Assembly (NCBI GenBank): GCA_022579005.1
Contig: MU401500.1
Span: forward strand, 35,571 to 99,570
DNA from: Poronia punctata
Lineage: Eukaryota > Ascomycota > Sordariomycetes > Xylariales > Xylariaceae
Length of the DNA stretch: 64,000 bases
Direction of reading: 5' to 3'
Part shown: one piece after another, positions 13,327 to 24,659 of the stretch
Numbering within the stretch: position 1 is the first letter of the stretch
Layout of the letters: each line of letters opens with the position of its first letter
Notes under the pieces: generated by a model
What the model was told of the DNA's origin: nothing
The model's database searches: none
The model's input: the letters and a program-made list of their open reading frames with translations, nothing else
Position numbers and translations under genes: made by a program

Positions 13327-15749
13327 TTAATATACTTCATCGAGACCCAATCCCGTGAAATCAGGTATATCGCCGTCACACGTAAAGTCACGATCGTACG
13401 CCTTCTTAGGCAGGATGCCGGCGGCCAGTCCCTGGCGATAGCTCCACTGGGGGGCCGACTCGGTGTCCCAGGTCCAGTACCACCATCCCCACCCCTTTTC
13501 GAAAGAAGTCATCTGGGCCTCGGCGAACATGCGCAGGAATTTCTTATACGCATCACTGTAATCCGAGACGGACGCGTTGGCGCCCTCGCACGTACATCGG
13601 TCGTCCGTCGTGGGACATTTGGGCGTCAGCGCCTGCGTCGACGCGTTGCCCGAGTCGTACGTGCCCGCCCACCGATTTCCCCATCCGACGTTTGTCAGGT
13701 ACTTGGCGCAGTCGGTATCTGCTTGCGACCATTCCGCGAACATGGTCGGGCCGAAGCCCGTGGCCGGGTTTTGCGATTCCTCGGCTTGTTCGGTCCAGCC
13801 GTCGCAGGCGTATTTGATCTTTTCCTGATGTGACAGCTGGATGAGTCCGTTGTTGAAAATGACATATTGATGTACGTCTAGAATCAGGCCCGGATGTCCG
13901 GTCAGTGAACCGTGCCAGTTGGTAAGTCCCATGAAGCCGTCTGCGAAGACGACGTTGGCCTCGAGTCCGTTGTCGCGGATGAGGTTGTATGCGTCTGATG
14001 TCCATTTCGTCACGGCCTCGGCTGATAATCGCACCATCTGCGGCTCGTTGGCTAGGCCGTAGAATGTGACAATGTTTTTGTATCGGTCCTGCGCGAAGAA
14101 TTTCGACAGCCGGTCATGCACGTCGAGGGATCGCTGCGCGTTCAGATCCCCGTTTGTCCCGTTTAGCCAGCCGATCGGCCCTTGTCGTCCGCTATGGTTC
14201 CAGCCATTCTGTGATCCCGGAAGCGCGTGGAGATCGAGATTAACTCTCAGCCCGTATTTACGCGCCCATTCGATACCTCGTAGTAGATATCTCCACGATA
14301 CCCGGAATAAATACGGGTCGTCGTCGTAGATTTGCACCGCCCAGTAACTATACGGGATACGCACGTGATCCAGCCCGGCATCCTGGATCTCTTTAAACGT
14401 CTGCTCCGTGACAAAAGTAGCGTAGTGCTTCTCCAGCGTGGATGCCGTCGTCTTGGGCCCTAGATGTTTACACAGCGTCCATTCATCCACAATCCCCAGT
14501 CGAATGTCGTAATCGAAGAGCGAGGGCGTGATAAAAGGTTCGAGAGAAAGCCATCCGCCGAGATTCACACCCCGCGCCGGCTTGGTAGCATAGTCGCCCC
14601 ACGGTTTATTCAACGGCGGGACTTTGGAATTCGCAACCGTCGAGTCATCCCATTCGGTAAAGAGCCCCATGACGGGCAAACCGCCCACCGTCTCGTTCGT
14701 GTACGTGACGTTGAGGTCGGTAGTGTCGTACCATGTGAACGGGTCGAGATAGGTTCCCCTTGCATACGTCGGCACGCTATCCGGATCGACGCTGCCGATA
14801 TCGTCGCCATCCTTCTTGGGCGTATCGGAACCATTTTGCTTGCTGACCACGACAGCAACGATGATGATGATGATGAGGACAACGAGTCCGACTCCTGCAT
14901 AAATCCCTGCATTCATCTCGTCAGTAATTGCACAACACAGACAAGACATGATAGAAAAAACCCACATTTCTTCTTCTTCCTCTGAATATTCTTCCAACTC
15001 CATCCAGCACTCTGCGCATTGTACTGTGCGAGCTTCTCCTGCTCAACACTATTATAACTACTATGTTTACTTCCCCCCGCCCCGCCACGAATTCCAGGAG
15101 GAATTGTTGCCCTTCCTTCCTCGACGATGGCACCGCTGACGATCCGCTTCTTCTTCCGTCTATGTCTTCGTCTCTCCTGTTCCCAGGAAGTATATCCCTC
15201 TTCGCCGTCATCGAATTCGGGTTCGGGTTCGGGTTCGGGTTCGGAGTAGACATGTGGACGTCTAGCGCGCCGCGGTGTTTCCGGTTCGTCATCTCGATGT
15301 CGCTCATCCCGAATTCGCCGTGTCCCGGACTCATCCCGATGCCGTCTCGTCTTGCGATACTCCCCCCCTTCGGAATGTTCGCGATTCCTATAGCTAGTAT
15401 GTTCGCGATGATTCCTAGCGCGTTCCCGACGCGGAGAAGATTCGTATTCGTCCGGTTCGAGGACGACTATTTCGTCCTCGTCTCGTCGATGACGGTGGTG
15501 ATGATGATGATGATGATGATCTCGTGGTCTCCTTGCGCGTGACGGCTCGGGAATCTGATCTCCTCCCCTCGAATGCATCTCATCCAATTGCGCTAGTGCG
15601 TCCATGGATAGTTTCGGTTTACCACCCGGGTCTCGGGATTTCCGTCTCGCATGATGCTTTTTATTATGAGGGGAGTCGGGGTCTCTACGTCGACGTTCTC
15701 GGTCTCGGTCTCGGTCTCGGTCTCTTTTTCTTGGGTCGTGGTCAGACAT
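13327..15749 (-). CDS. exgD: Membrane-anchored glucan 1,3-beta-glucosidase, GH5 (ExgD-like)
   Basis: Exo-acting beta-1,3-glucanase of the cell surface, used in wall glucan remodelling. Two exons, 15749-14966 and 14906-13327 (787 aa); the 59-bp intron has a CTGAC branch point and ATGCAG acceptor. It is a type II membrane protein: a 261-residue, very basic cytosolic tail (Arg-Asp repeats at 8-20, eight consecutive His, a Glu-Pro repeat), then one membrane helix at about 263-284 (VGLVVLIIIIIVAVVV), then a linker and the GH5 domain at about 360-770. Catalytic residues by family rule are Glu549 in GLANEPQ (acid/base) and Glu653 in MFAEWSQAD (nucleophile). Architecture and length match Aspergillus ExgD. 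Divergent from the E1-beta gene, with 575 bp between the two start codons. Confidence 0.93.
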
Positions 15750-16324
15750 GTTTACGGGTACGGATGGAATAATGTGTTTGTAATGGGTATGTGTGAGTGA
15801 AAAGAAAGTTTATTTAAACACCAAAGGGAATAATAATTCTAATATGAAAGCAAGCAAAGCATGATAAATGTTCAACTTAAAATGGTTAGATTGATCATCA
15901 CATATGACGGATCCATGCAGAATTGAGAATGCAAAGTAAATCGTCAATCATGAATTCTGGCCTTGGCGGTTTGTAAATACATTGACTTTCCCGAGGATTT
16001 CTGTTGACTGGGAAACCGTCAAACCGTCAAATCCGTAACCCCCTGTCCGGGGGGAGGAGACTTGCCCGCCCGTCCCACTTTGTGGCGGGGATATCAAGAT
16101 CTTGGCGGGGAAAAAGGTAGCGGAGCATAACGCTAGTCTAGGTTCCCATTTGAATGCCGCAACTAAGCGCACTTCTCCGGAATATGACGATGTGAGAGAA
16201 GCCGTCGCGCACTCTTTTGCTTCTGTTCTTTCTTTCCCACGATAACACGAATTTTATAGTAGAAGTATTACCATACCATGGGAATACCTATTTGAATTGA
16301 ATTCATTTTTTCCATGTCACGAAG
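15750..16324. promoter_or_regulatory. Shared divergent promoter region (exgD / E1-beta)
   Basis: The only DNA between two divergently read start codons, so it must hold both promoters. Visible elements: CCGTCAAA as a tandem pair near 16016-16030; TGGCGGGGA twice in the same orientation (16083-16091 and 16103-16111), 20 bp apart; and a G/C-rich block at about 16040-16075. Whether these bind factors is inference. Confidence 0.5.
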
Positions 16325-17637
16325 ATGAAGGGTAACGTCTCACTTCCTCGCATAACCAGGACGCTGGCGTCCCTATCTTCTAAAAACAACACCACCACCA
16401 CCACCACCACCACCACCACCATAAGACCATCAGTCCCGTCTAGTAATAGTCGGCGCAGCTATTCCACCCATCCGCCAAACGCCAAACTCAACCTCCCAAC
16501 AGATTACTCAACAACCCCCTTACTAGCGCACAGTTCACAGACAGCCCTATCAAACCCCGAACTACCCCCCAACGTGCGAAACAGCACAACAAAGCGCATG
16601 AACCTCTTCCAAGCCGTCAACGACGCCCTATCCACCGCCCTGGCGGAAGATGAAAACGTGCTCATATTCGGCGAGGACGTCGCCTTTGGCGGCGTCTTCC
16701 GCTGCACGATGAAACTCGCCGAGAACTTTGGCGGCGAGCGCGTCTTCAACACCCCCCTGACGGAGCAAGGCATCATGGGATTCGGCATCGGGCTAGCGGC
16801 CGAAGGCATGCGGCCCATCGCGGAGATCCAGTTCGCAGACTACGTCTACCCGGCCTTTGACCAGCTCGTCAACGAAGCAGCCAAATATCGCTATCGCGAG
16901 GGAAAGACGGGCCGCAGCGTCGGCGGGCTCACGGTGCGTATGCCCTGCGGGGGAGTCGGCCACGGCGCATTGTACCATTCGCAATCGCCCGAGGCGCTGT
17001 TCACGCATATTCCCGGCTTGAGGGTCGTCATGCCGCGGTCGCCGATCCAGGCCAAGGGGCTCTTACTCGCTGCCATACGCAGTAATGATCCCTGCGTGTT
17101 CATGGAGCCCAAGATCTTGTACCGCGCCGCGGTCGAACAGGTTCCTACGACGCCGTACGAGCTGCCGCTTTCCAAGGCCGAGGTCTTGAAGAAGGGGGAG
17201 GATCTGACGATTATTTCGTATGGTCAACCGCTGTATACGTGTCAAGCTGCCCTAAAGAGGGCGGAAGAGGACCTGGGGGTTTCGGTCGAGCTTATTGATT
17301 TGCGCACCATATACCCCTGGGACCGAGAGACGGTTTTCGAAAGTGTGAGGAAGACGGGTAGGTGCATGGTCGTGCACGAGTCGATGATTAATGCCGGGGT
17401 GGGAGCCGAGATTTCGGCTGCCATCCAGGGCGACGAGCAGACGTTTTTGCGACTCGAGGCCCCGGTGAGCCGGGTTGCCGGGTGGAGCATACATATGGGG
17501 TTGTTGTATGAGAAATTTAATATCCCTGATGTTGCTAGTAAGTATTTACTCGACCCTTAACCCCTTGATGATACTTGAGGGAAACTAACAGCGAGACAGG
17601 AATTTATGACAATATCAAAAAGTTGGTAGAGTATTAG
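16325..17637 (+). CDS. 2-oxoisovalerate dehydrogenase E1 subunit beta (mitochondrial)
   Basis: Beta subunit of the thiamine-diphosphate E1 component of branched-chain 2-oxoacid dehydrogenase, which decarboxylates the keto acids from Val, Leu and Ile in the mitochondrial matrix. Two exons, 16325-17537 and 17600-17637 (416 aa); the second exon restores the family C-terminus RIYDNIKKLVEY. The first ~70 residues are Ser/Thr/Arg-rich with no acidic residue until about 50, as expected for a transit peptide, and contain ten Thr codons in a row (ACC repeat, 16391-16420). The pyrimidine-binding transketolase domain shows FGEDVAFGGVF, NTPLTEQGIMGFGIGLA and IQFADYVYPAFDQ; the C-terminal domain follows with SPIQAKGLL and VHESMINAGVGAEI. 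Length fits the family. Confidence 0.96.
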
Positions 17638-20323
17638 GTTGACCTAACCTACGGATTACTCGAGAGACCAGGGTTGGAAAAGAAGCTTCCACACTTAGAA
17701 TTACAGACATCAAAGACTAGATACTCACACAAGTCATCATCCCGTAAATAGGTACCATACATCATCATGTAGCGGAAACAGCATATACTTTTTTTAACCA
17801 AACTTCAAGTATCCTACAACCTGCCACCGACTTCGTGTTGACTAATCCGAAATGCTGTAGCCGAGGCTAGTCGATTATTACTCGATTTCAATAGACCCCT
17901 GATTTCTGCCAGCCATAGAGTATCAGGTGAAGCAAAGTTGTGATACTCAACCCCATATTATAACCTTAAACAACGTCATATATGGACAGATAGTTGCGTC
18001 AGGAACAGGAACATGACCGAGTCTAAGGCATGTAGGTCCAGCACATCCTAGTCAAGAACGTACCACCACTCTCATCCGTTCCGAACCCCTGTTCTCCTCG
18101 GGAGAGCACATTCTTGCCACCTGCCTATCAAGCTTTATTCATCCAGTGTTACATGTCCTCGAAGCACCAACCCTAGGCCTTGTGTATTTCTCCGAGAGAT
18201 AAGTAGACTAATATTCGGCCGAACCGCTCATACCTAGGTTGGCTGACCCCCACATTGGCCAGGTGACGATGAAATAAAATTAAGGGGATGCAAGGGGTCG
18301 ATAAATCTCCGCTGCTCCTCGGTCAGATTATACGTAACCTTGCCGTGTTCCTCGAGACAAGGCTATATAACCCAAGGCAGATATAGACCCTGCCAGACCA
18401 TACACTACAGGAGTGGACTGACTGACTGACTAGCCAAACCGCCGTGGTAGGTTGGAGCAGGTCACGAGGTAGGACCGACCGTGCTATATAAAGCATGTAT
18501 GAGACGGAAGGGATCTTTCGATCGATCGCTAGACAGGCTAGCGTATGTACACGTCAGTAGACTGACTCACCGGGCATCTCCGATCACCCGAGTATATACG
18601 AGCTCCTCATCAAGTCTATCTTGCCATCGGACCGTTCGATTCCCGCCCGGCTTGATAGTAGATACATTGTAGAAGAATATCACTTCCTCTAAGCCTCGAG
18701 AGCCTAGCGACATATCCGTACGGGACTTGCCGGGTCGTCTCGTGATAGCCTTCAGTCAACCCCTAGAGCAGTTGTGTACCGTTGACGCGAAGCAGCCATC
18801 ATGCCGTGAGTGAAATGTGGTATGCAGATATAATCATTGGATCATCGGGCCAATGTGAAGCAATTCATCATACGGGATCTCACAGTTCTCTGTTGTGCCT
18901 TGGCCTTCGTGCCATCCTTTGAGATATAAAGCTCATACTAATAATTAATCATCTCCTCCTTCGGTAGAGAGGTCGGCAGTTGCTTTATCCAGATACTCTA
19001 TTAAACACTTCGGAAGAGATAGGGTCCCTCTGTTTATAGAATGGGTAGTTGGGATAGATGAGCCCAGGCAAATGTGATGGCCACTGGCATGCAAATAAGA
19101 CTGGGATCGGAATGCCAAGTATAGGAGAAGCTGAAGGACGCCAACAGAAACTGAGTTGGTGTATTTCATGGTGACATAATCGATATCTTCTGACGGTGAG
19201 GTAGTAATTAGTCTATAAACTTCCAGTTAGGAGTGATGAGTAAACGGTTTCGGATTTCCAGTCTCGTGGTTAAGAGTAGTTGTCGTTTTGAACAGGAAGC
19301 CTTTGGGCACCACCCAGCCGTACAAGAAAGGGGCAGGCGTCGACCAAATAGTGACCGGCAAGTAGTTTCCCTCAACGGGGCTACGTCACTACTGAGGGCC
19401 AGTCGGTATTTGATGCGATCTTCTTGAGCCGGGTCCCGCAAGACTTGAGTATCGTCCAAATGAGTTCTCTCCCAAAACCGACCTGTATTAAGGCATAAGG
19501 TCGACTCGCCAGTCTCGAAATGGCTTGAGTGAGATCACTTCACAATCCGACAGAGTTGGACGCACGCTAAATCAAACCATATCAATCGCTGGGAACTCTG
19601 TCCGATCACTTCGGCGTTTGATACTAGAACTGATGAAGCTCATGGGATAATCATGCAGCAGGGGGCCTTCTAGTGTGGATCATACGTCGTGAAGAAGGCT
19701 CGCTTCATGGTGCTTGGTAGATTGTCCTTAGTCATCCATCTGGTGTACATTTGTGCCCGGGGCCAACTGCCACGCAAGGTTATTCTACAGGTTTATTTGC
19801 AGATGTTCAAGTATGTCTTGTCGAAGACGACGGTCTAGCCATGGGCTTGCTGGTACATCATTTGAACGCATGAAGCACAAGTCAACTGCTCAGATGGAAT
19901 TGTTTTGTAAGACGCATCCTACAAACTGTAATAGAGTGAAAGCAGAGGAGATGGACGCCTAAAGAGTGTTGTTTTGAGGCGAGGTCTGCCGAAAAGATGT
20001 TAAGATAACCTATGAAGCGGAATGTTAATGTTGGTTTGGGGGAGGTAACAATCCCTAGTGTGGTGGTTCACACAAAAGCGGGTCCCGTTTCTTTCAACAA
20101 CCCGCCTTGCCCCGCGCTCTCCTGATGTCTCAGCAATTCCAACTTAGCTGACCATATCGCCCAGAATAATATCGATTCCCGCCGCCCTGTCTAGAAGTGA
20201 ATACAGTCAGTCTGATCGCACAAGCACAGACTATCGCAAAGCTTTGGGAAATCTTTGCAAAGGAAGGAAAACAGTTGCGTTGAAAACGGCGTTTTTCCGG
20301 ACGACCTTGGAATTGGAAGCAAC
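17638..20323. other. Spacer between E1-beta and capping protein genes
   Basis: Mostly AT-rich DNA with a GACT tandem repeat near 18417-18431. A 74-codon minus-strand frame at 18945-19169 begins with ATG and a hydrophobic start resembling a signal peptide, but has no family match I know. The final 200 bp presumably include the capping-protein promoter and leader. No other gene is supported. Confidence 0.45.
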
Positions 20324-21443
20324 ATGGCATCGGCCCTAGAAACCGTCGAGTCTTTCGTGGAGGGCGCGCCGCCAGGAGAGGTACATACTCGAGGCTTCCC
20401 CTTGCAAAAATAGTATGAAATAAGGCTAATCTAAATCATAGTTAACAGACGTAATTAATGGTATATTCCTGCCGCGGAACGACTCCTCAAGAAATCCGAC
20501 CACCCCTGACGCAACCACACAGACATAAAGAACCTTACCGTCAACGAGCCTTCACTGGTGCCCCAACTGGGACCCGCCTTCCAGAAGTACAACGAAGAGC
20601 AATTCCTCACCGTCAAACTACCTGGGGGTAGCCAACCGGTTATCATAAGCTCCCATAGCTCCCTCGGCGATGGCCGATACTACGATGTTGAGAGCTCGTC
20701 AAGCTTCGAATTCGATCACGCTACACAGGTACGATCGAGCGCGTTGTCCCCAATAGCCACGGATCCACGATGATAACACCAGACAGAAAGCGAGCGCCGT
20801 ACAGAGCCATGTGTTAGAAGGTGCGCAGACAGAATTAGTGTATGTGACCCCCTACGTCGATGCGGCGTCGATATGGAAGTTAACGGAAGACGCAGGAACT
20901 CAATACTGAAGAGCCTGTCGCCCTATGTCAAGGAGCACTACCCTAGCGCTTCGTATGGCGTATATCCTATCGAGAACGATTCCAAGGTTGCCATTATTAT
21001 TGTGGCCAACAAGTACAGTCCAAACAACTACTGGTACGCCTCGAAGTGGACAAGACAAATCTGTGCGGCATGTATAGCTGACTTTATACACTAGGAATGG
21101 GAGATGGAGATCCCTATACATATTCGACCCCGCGTCAGGAACCCTCGAGGGGAGCATCAAAGTCGACGTCCATTATTACGAAGACGGCAATGTCCGGTTA
21201 TTGACAAAGAAGCCGATAAACATCTCGTCGTCATCTGGTACTGGAGCTGGCATAAGCAAGGAGATATCTGCTGCCGAAAAGAAGTACCAAGAAGAGCTGA
21301 ATAGGGGGTTCACAAATCTGAGCGAGGGAACTTTCAAAGGCCTGCGAAGACAACTCCCAGTGACGCGACAAAAGATCGAATGGGACAGAGTAGCAAGTTA
21401 CCGGGTAGGACAGGATATCGGAGGCGGCAGTTCCAGAAAATGA
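20324..21443 (+). CDS. cap1: F-actin-capping protein subunit alpha (CapZ alpha)
   Basis: With its beta partner, caps actin filament barbed ends, controlling actin patches and polar growth. Recognised only after splicing six exons: 20324-20380, 20442-20460, 20523-20728, 20787-20839, 20896-21033 and 21095-21443 (273 aa). All five introns are GT..AG and keep frame. Exon 2 is a 19-nt micro-exon supplying LTDVIN between VEGAPPGE and DIKNLT. Typical family segments are present: PAFQKYNEEQF, GRYYDVESSSSFEFDHATQ, YVKEHYPSASYGVYPIEND, ANKYSPNNYWNGRW, VDVHYYEDGNVRLL and the C-terminal GLRRQLPVTRQKIEW followed by QDIGGGSS, close to the actin-binding tentacle region. Length is normal. No single open frame in this interval exceeds 80 codons, so gene finders relying on long frames would miss it. 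Confidence 0.96.
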
Positions 21444-22873
21444 TGTGGCCAGTGATGGCTAGAATAGGTCAGTTCCCCAATGCCGTTGGCAGTCACTAGC
21501 TGTAACCATAAGGCCGTCATACGTTCTCGCACAGGAGTTAGAAAGAATACTGTTTTGATGCCATCTTCGTCCTCGAACACGTTTTTGCGTTAGGCCAGGC
21601 TTTTATCTTGCATGCATGCCGTCTGCTGGATATTCTTCCCCAAAACCCGTGTGGTTAGAATCCTTTTTGAAAACACAAACAGTGCCCAGATCTTCTTTTC
21701 CACTAAGAAAACCGACCTCGTGTGTTGGTACGGACTCTTGATATATAGGCATCGAAATATCCAAGTACCTAACCTAGGTTAGATCCTTTAAGGAGTTAGA
21801 ACGGGATCCTACTCAGGTATAATAGGTACGTGTAAACGTACTAAGGAGTGCCAAGCAATATGAAGACCTACGAGTAGTCACTTTGCCTGAGTCAGTAGGC
21901 TTCTAGTGATAAGCTCTGGCTTCGAATGGGGTAGTAAGCCGCTAAATTGACTACACGTGTGGAAGAAGAGGGGGGCGGGATAAAAATGGCAGGAATCGTG
22001 CGCTTTTATTTCGACTATTCCCTACCTTACATTCAGCACTTTAATCATGTGTGATGGGGAGATGCCTACACGTAGTCCCCATCTTGTCCGATACGGCACT
22101 TACCAATGTACGATACTGTGCAGGAGGATACACATGGCCAGATGGATACTACCTCCCATATATATGTCAAACCAAGAATCTATCCGGTACCAAAGCTCTG
22201 GGTTTTTCGATAGAGTGAATCCATTTTAGTTCCAGATCTCTCAGGGCCACAACATGACGAGTGTCCACTAAAATCCGACCTCGGTAGGTGTGTTGGTGAA
22301 GTGGCATTGTCTGGGTACAGTCGATAGGGTCCTGATAGGGGTCTCCCCAATAGAGTCGGTCTCGGGGGTCACCCGTTTTAGCTTGCCCGTGAGAAATTCA
22401 TCAAGGTTACTGAAAGAGTGCAAATACCACTCTTCTGATTCGCTAGAACGCTTTTGGACTGTCTGCCTTTCAGGAAAACTGGCTTTTCCCCACCAGAATT
22501 CTCCAGGCTCAGTGGCTCTCGCGAACAGCTTTGTGGGGCCCCCTTTACAGTGTACAGAACAGTTTAGAACTGGGGAGCGCACCACAAAAGTTTAAAAAAG
22601 CCCACCCAGGGGGTTATGCTAGGCTTAAAGACGGACAGTTCGATTCGCTGTTACCGATCACTCAATCTTGCAAGTATCTGACACCGCATCTTCTCTTTTC
22701 TCTCCGATCTACTTCTGCCTACCTCGCCATTTTTCCATCCTCTTCGCTCATTCCCGGTCAGCCATTGTAATATCAATCACTTTCCATCGAGACGACGTTC
22801 TCGCTTATATATACTTACAACATTAATTACGGTCAATTAGAGTCGGACTCTTAAGACCCTTTCAATCGCAAAA
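21444..22873. other. Spacer between capping protein and cytochrome b5 genes
   Basis: Contains an AACCTAGGTT palindrome near 21773 and, in the last 200 bp, a C/T-rich stretch (22680-22760) of the kind common just upstream of fungal transcription starts. That fits a strongly expressed cytochrome b5 promoter and leader, which is inference. No gene recognised. Confidence 0.45.
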
Positions 22874-23532
22874 ATGGCTACCAAGGAGTTCACCTACCAA
22901 GACGTTGCCGAGCACAACACCAAGAAGGATCTCTACGTTGTTATCCACGATAAGGTCTACGACACAACCAAATTCGTCGACGAGCACCCGTAAGTTTTAT
23001 CACCTCGGCGAATCATGTTTTTTGTACGACTTGCGCTAGTTTCGACCGATTGGACGATTTCCCTCTCTAAACCTATGGACGAATGACATTTTCTGGCTCG
23101 CTTGGCATGCTAATTTCTCTTCTACATAGTGGTGGTGAAGAAGTCCTGCTAGATGTTGGTGGTCAGGATGCTTCCGAGGCTTTCGAGGATGTAGGACACA
23201 GTGACGAGGCCCGGGAAACCCTGGACAAGTTATACGTCGGCGACCTGAAGCGCAAGGTGAGTTTTTTGCCGACCCGGAATGTCTCGCATCTCCAAATTCC
23301 GACCAGACTCCGGCTATCTGTCTATCCGCTTTTCTCCGCTTTTCGGTTACTAACGGACGCATTTCTTTAGCCTGGTGACCCCGTTCCCAAGGCCACCGCC
23401 TCTGCCGTCTCCGTCCCTGCCGACACGAGCGGCGCCGGCCTAGGCACTGCTCTGTACGCCGTCGTCTTCATCGGCGCCATCACCGCCTACTTCGGTTACA
23501 ACTACCTCCAAAGCCAGCAGGCCGCCCAGTAG
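22874..23532 (+). CDS. CYB5: Cytochrome b5 (microsomal, tail-anchored)
   Basis: Electron carrier of the endoplasmic reticulum membrane serving lipid desaturation, sterol synthesis and some P450s. Three exons: 22874-22989, 23130-23256 and 23371-23532 (134 aa); introns are 140 and 114 bp. The heme-binding core is complete: the two axial histidines are His38 in VDEHPGGEE and His62 in DVGHSDEA. A Pro/Ala/Ser-rich hinge follows, then one C-terminal membrane helix (about 107-124, [18 protein letters not shown]) and a short polar end, the layout of a tail-anchored b5. Length is standard. The ATG is preceded by CAAAA, a good fungal context. Confidence 0.97.
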
Positions 23533-24659
23533 AAAATAAAACAAATCACGAACCGACATTTGAACGATCAATAATCCGAACTGGGCCGAGGGACCGAATG
23601 AGTTAATGCGAAGCGATATTCTAGGAAGAAAGGGGGGCCATGTCAGATTGTTTTGGTTGATATGGTAGCCATAGTTTTCATCCGACACATAGCCTTTTAC
23701 CGATTCTTGATAGATCATGACGGCATCGTTGCAGTCTTGGGGGCCATTTGCCCCTTCTATCTGGTCCCGTCGAACGAGCTAGATTCAAGAAACTAGAACG
23801 AGTTCAGTGGGAGTGTAGATGATTAATAGACGACACCAGATAAAACAACCTTGCCAATTTTTCCATATGATGTCTGTGACTTGGTATCCTACGATGTGTG
23901 ACAGGAGAGCAGAAAGTCGAACCGCCGTCGACTACGAATGTGCCATGAATATTTATAGTATTGCGCCTTTGTTGGGGTTGGGCATTAGACTAGATACCCC
24001 AGAAGAACGTATTGGTGTAAGAACTCCTGTCGCTTACCTAAATGCCAAAGGAGTCTTCTCATATCATGATATTTAGCTTCAAGGGTTTGTTACTCGTAGT
24101 TGCTAACTACACGGCATCTCAAGTGAGTGTTTCAGCTTCGGACATTGGAACCTTCCGAACTTAAGATGTCCGAGGCACAAGGGCATTCTACTAACGTGCA
24201 AAATGCCAAAAAAATAGCTCTCATGTATTAAACAAGAGATCTCTTTGAGCCTTGACATCTACGAGTAGACTTTTCGTTGAAAAGCAGGCCGAATAAAGGG
24301 GCGGCGTGTACGATAAGTTCCCGATCGGCGATTAGGTTTGATAGCAGTACAAAAGGTACCAAAAACTGGGGAGCTGAGACTCAGCAGTGCATGTGGGTAA
24401 TAACTTTTTAAGGATACAGTACGTACTCTTTTTTAGTTCAGCCGCGTACTACCTACTACCTACTCCAGTCTTGCCAGTTACGTACATCAAACGCCTATCT
24501 ACAGGTATATGAATTTGATTGATCATTCTTTCAACACTTTACATTTCTTTTCCTTTCATTCAACTCTCGACGAGCAACCAACCAACCACCACCACCACCA
24601 CCTCCACCGTACACTCACTCGCTCGCTTATTCACTCGATTTCTAAAGAAGGGCGAAAAA
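23533..24659. other. Spacer between cytochrome b5 and TFIIE-beta genes
   Basis: AT-rich DNA with the cytochrome b5 3' UTR at the left and the TFIIE-beta promoter at the right. The leader just before the TFIIE-beta ATG has CCAACCAACC and ACC repeats (about 24579-24605). The downstream frame remains open through this leader, but with no ATG before 24660. No gene recognised. Confidence 0.45.

Noticed and set aside
15480..15520. GATGAT repeat
   Set aside because: It is the reverse complement of the eight-His tract in the ExgD-like tail, thus coding.
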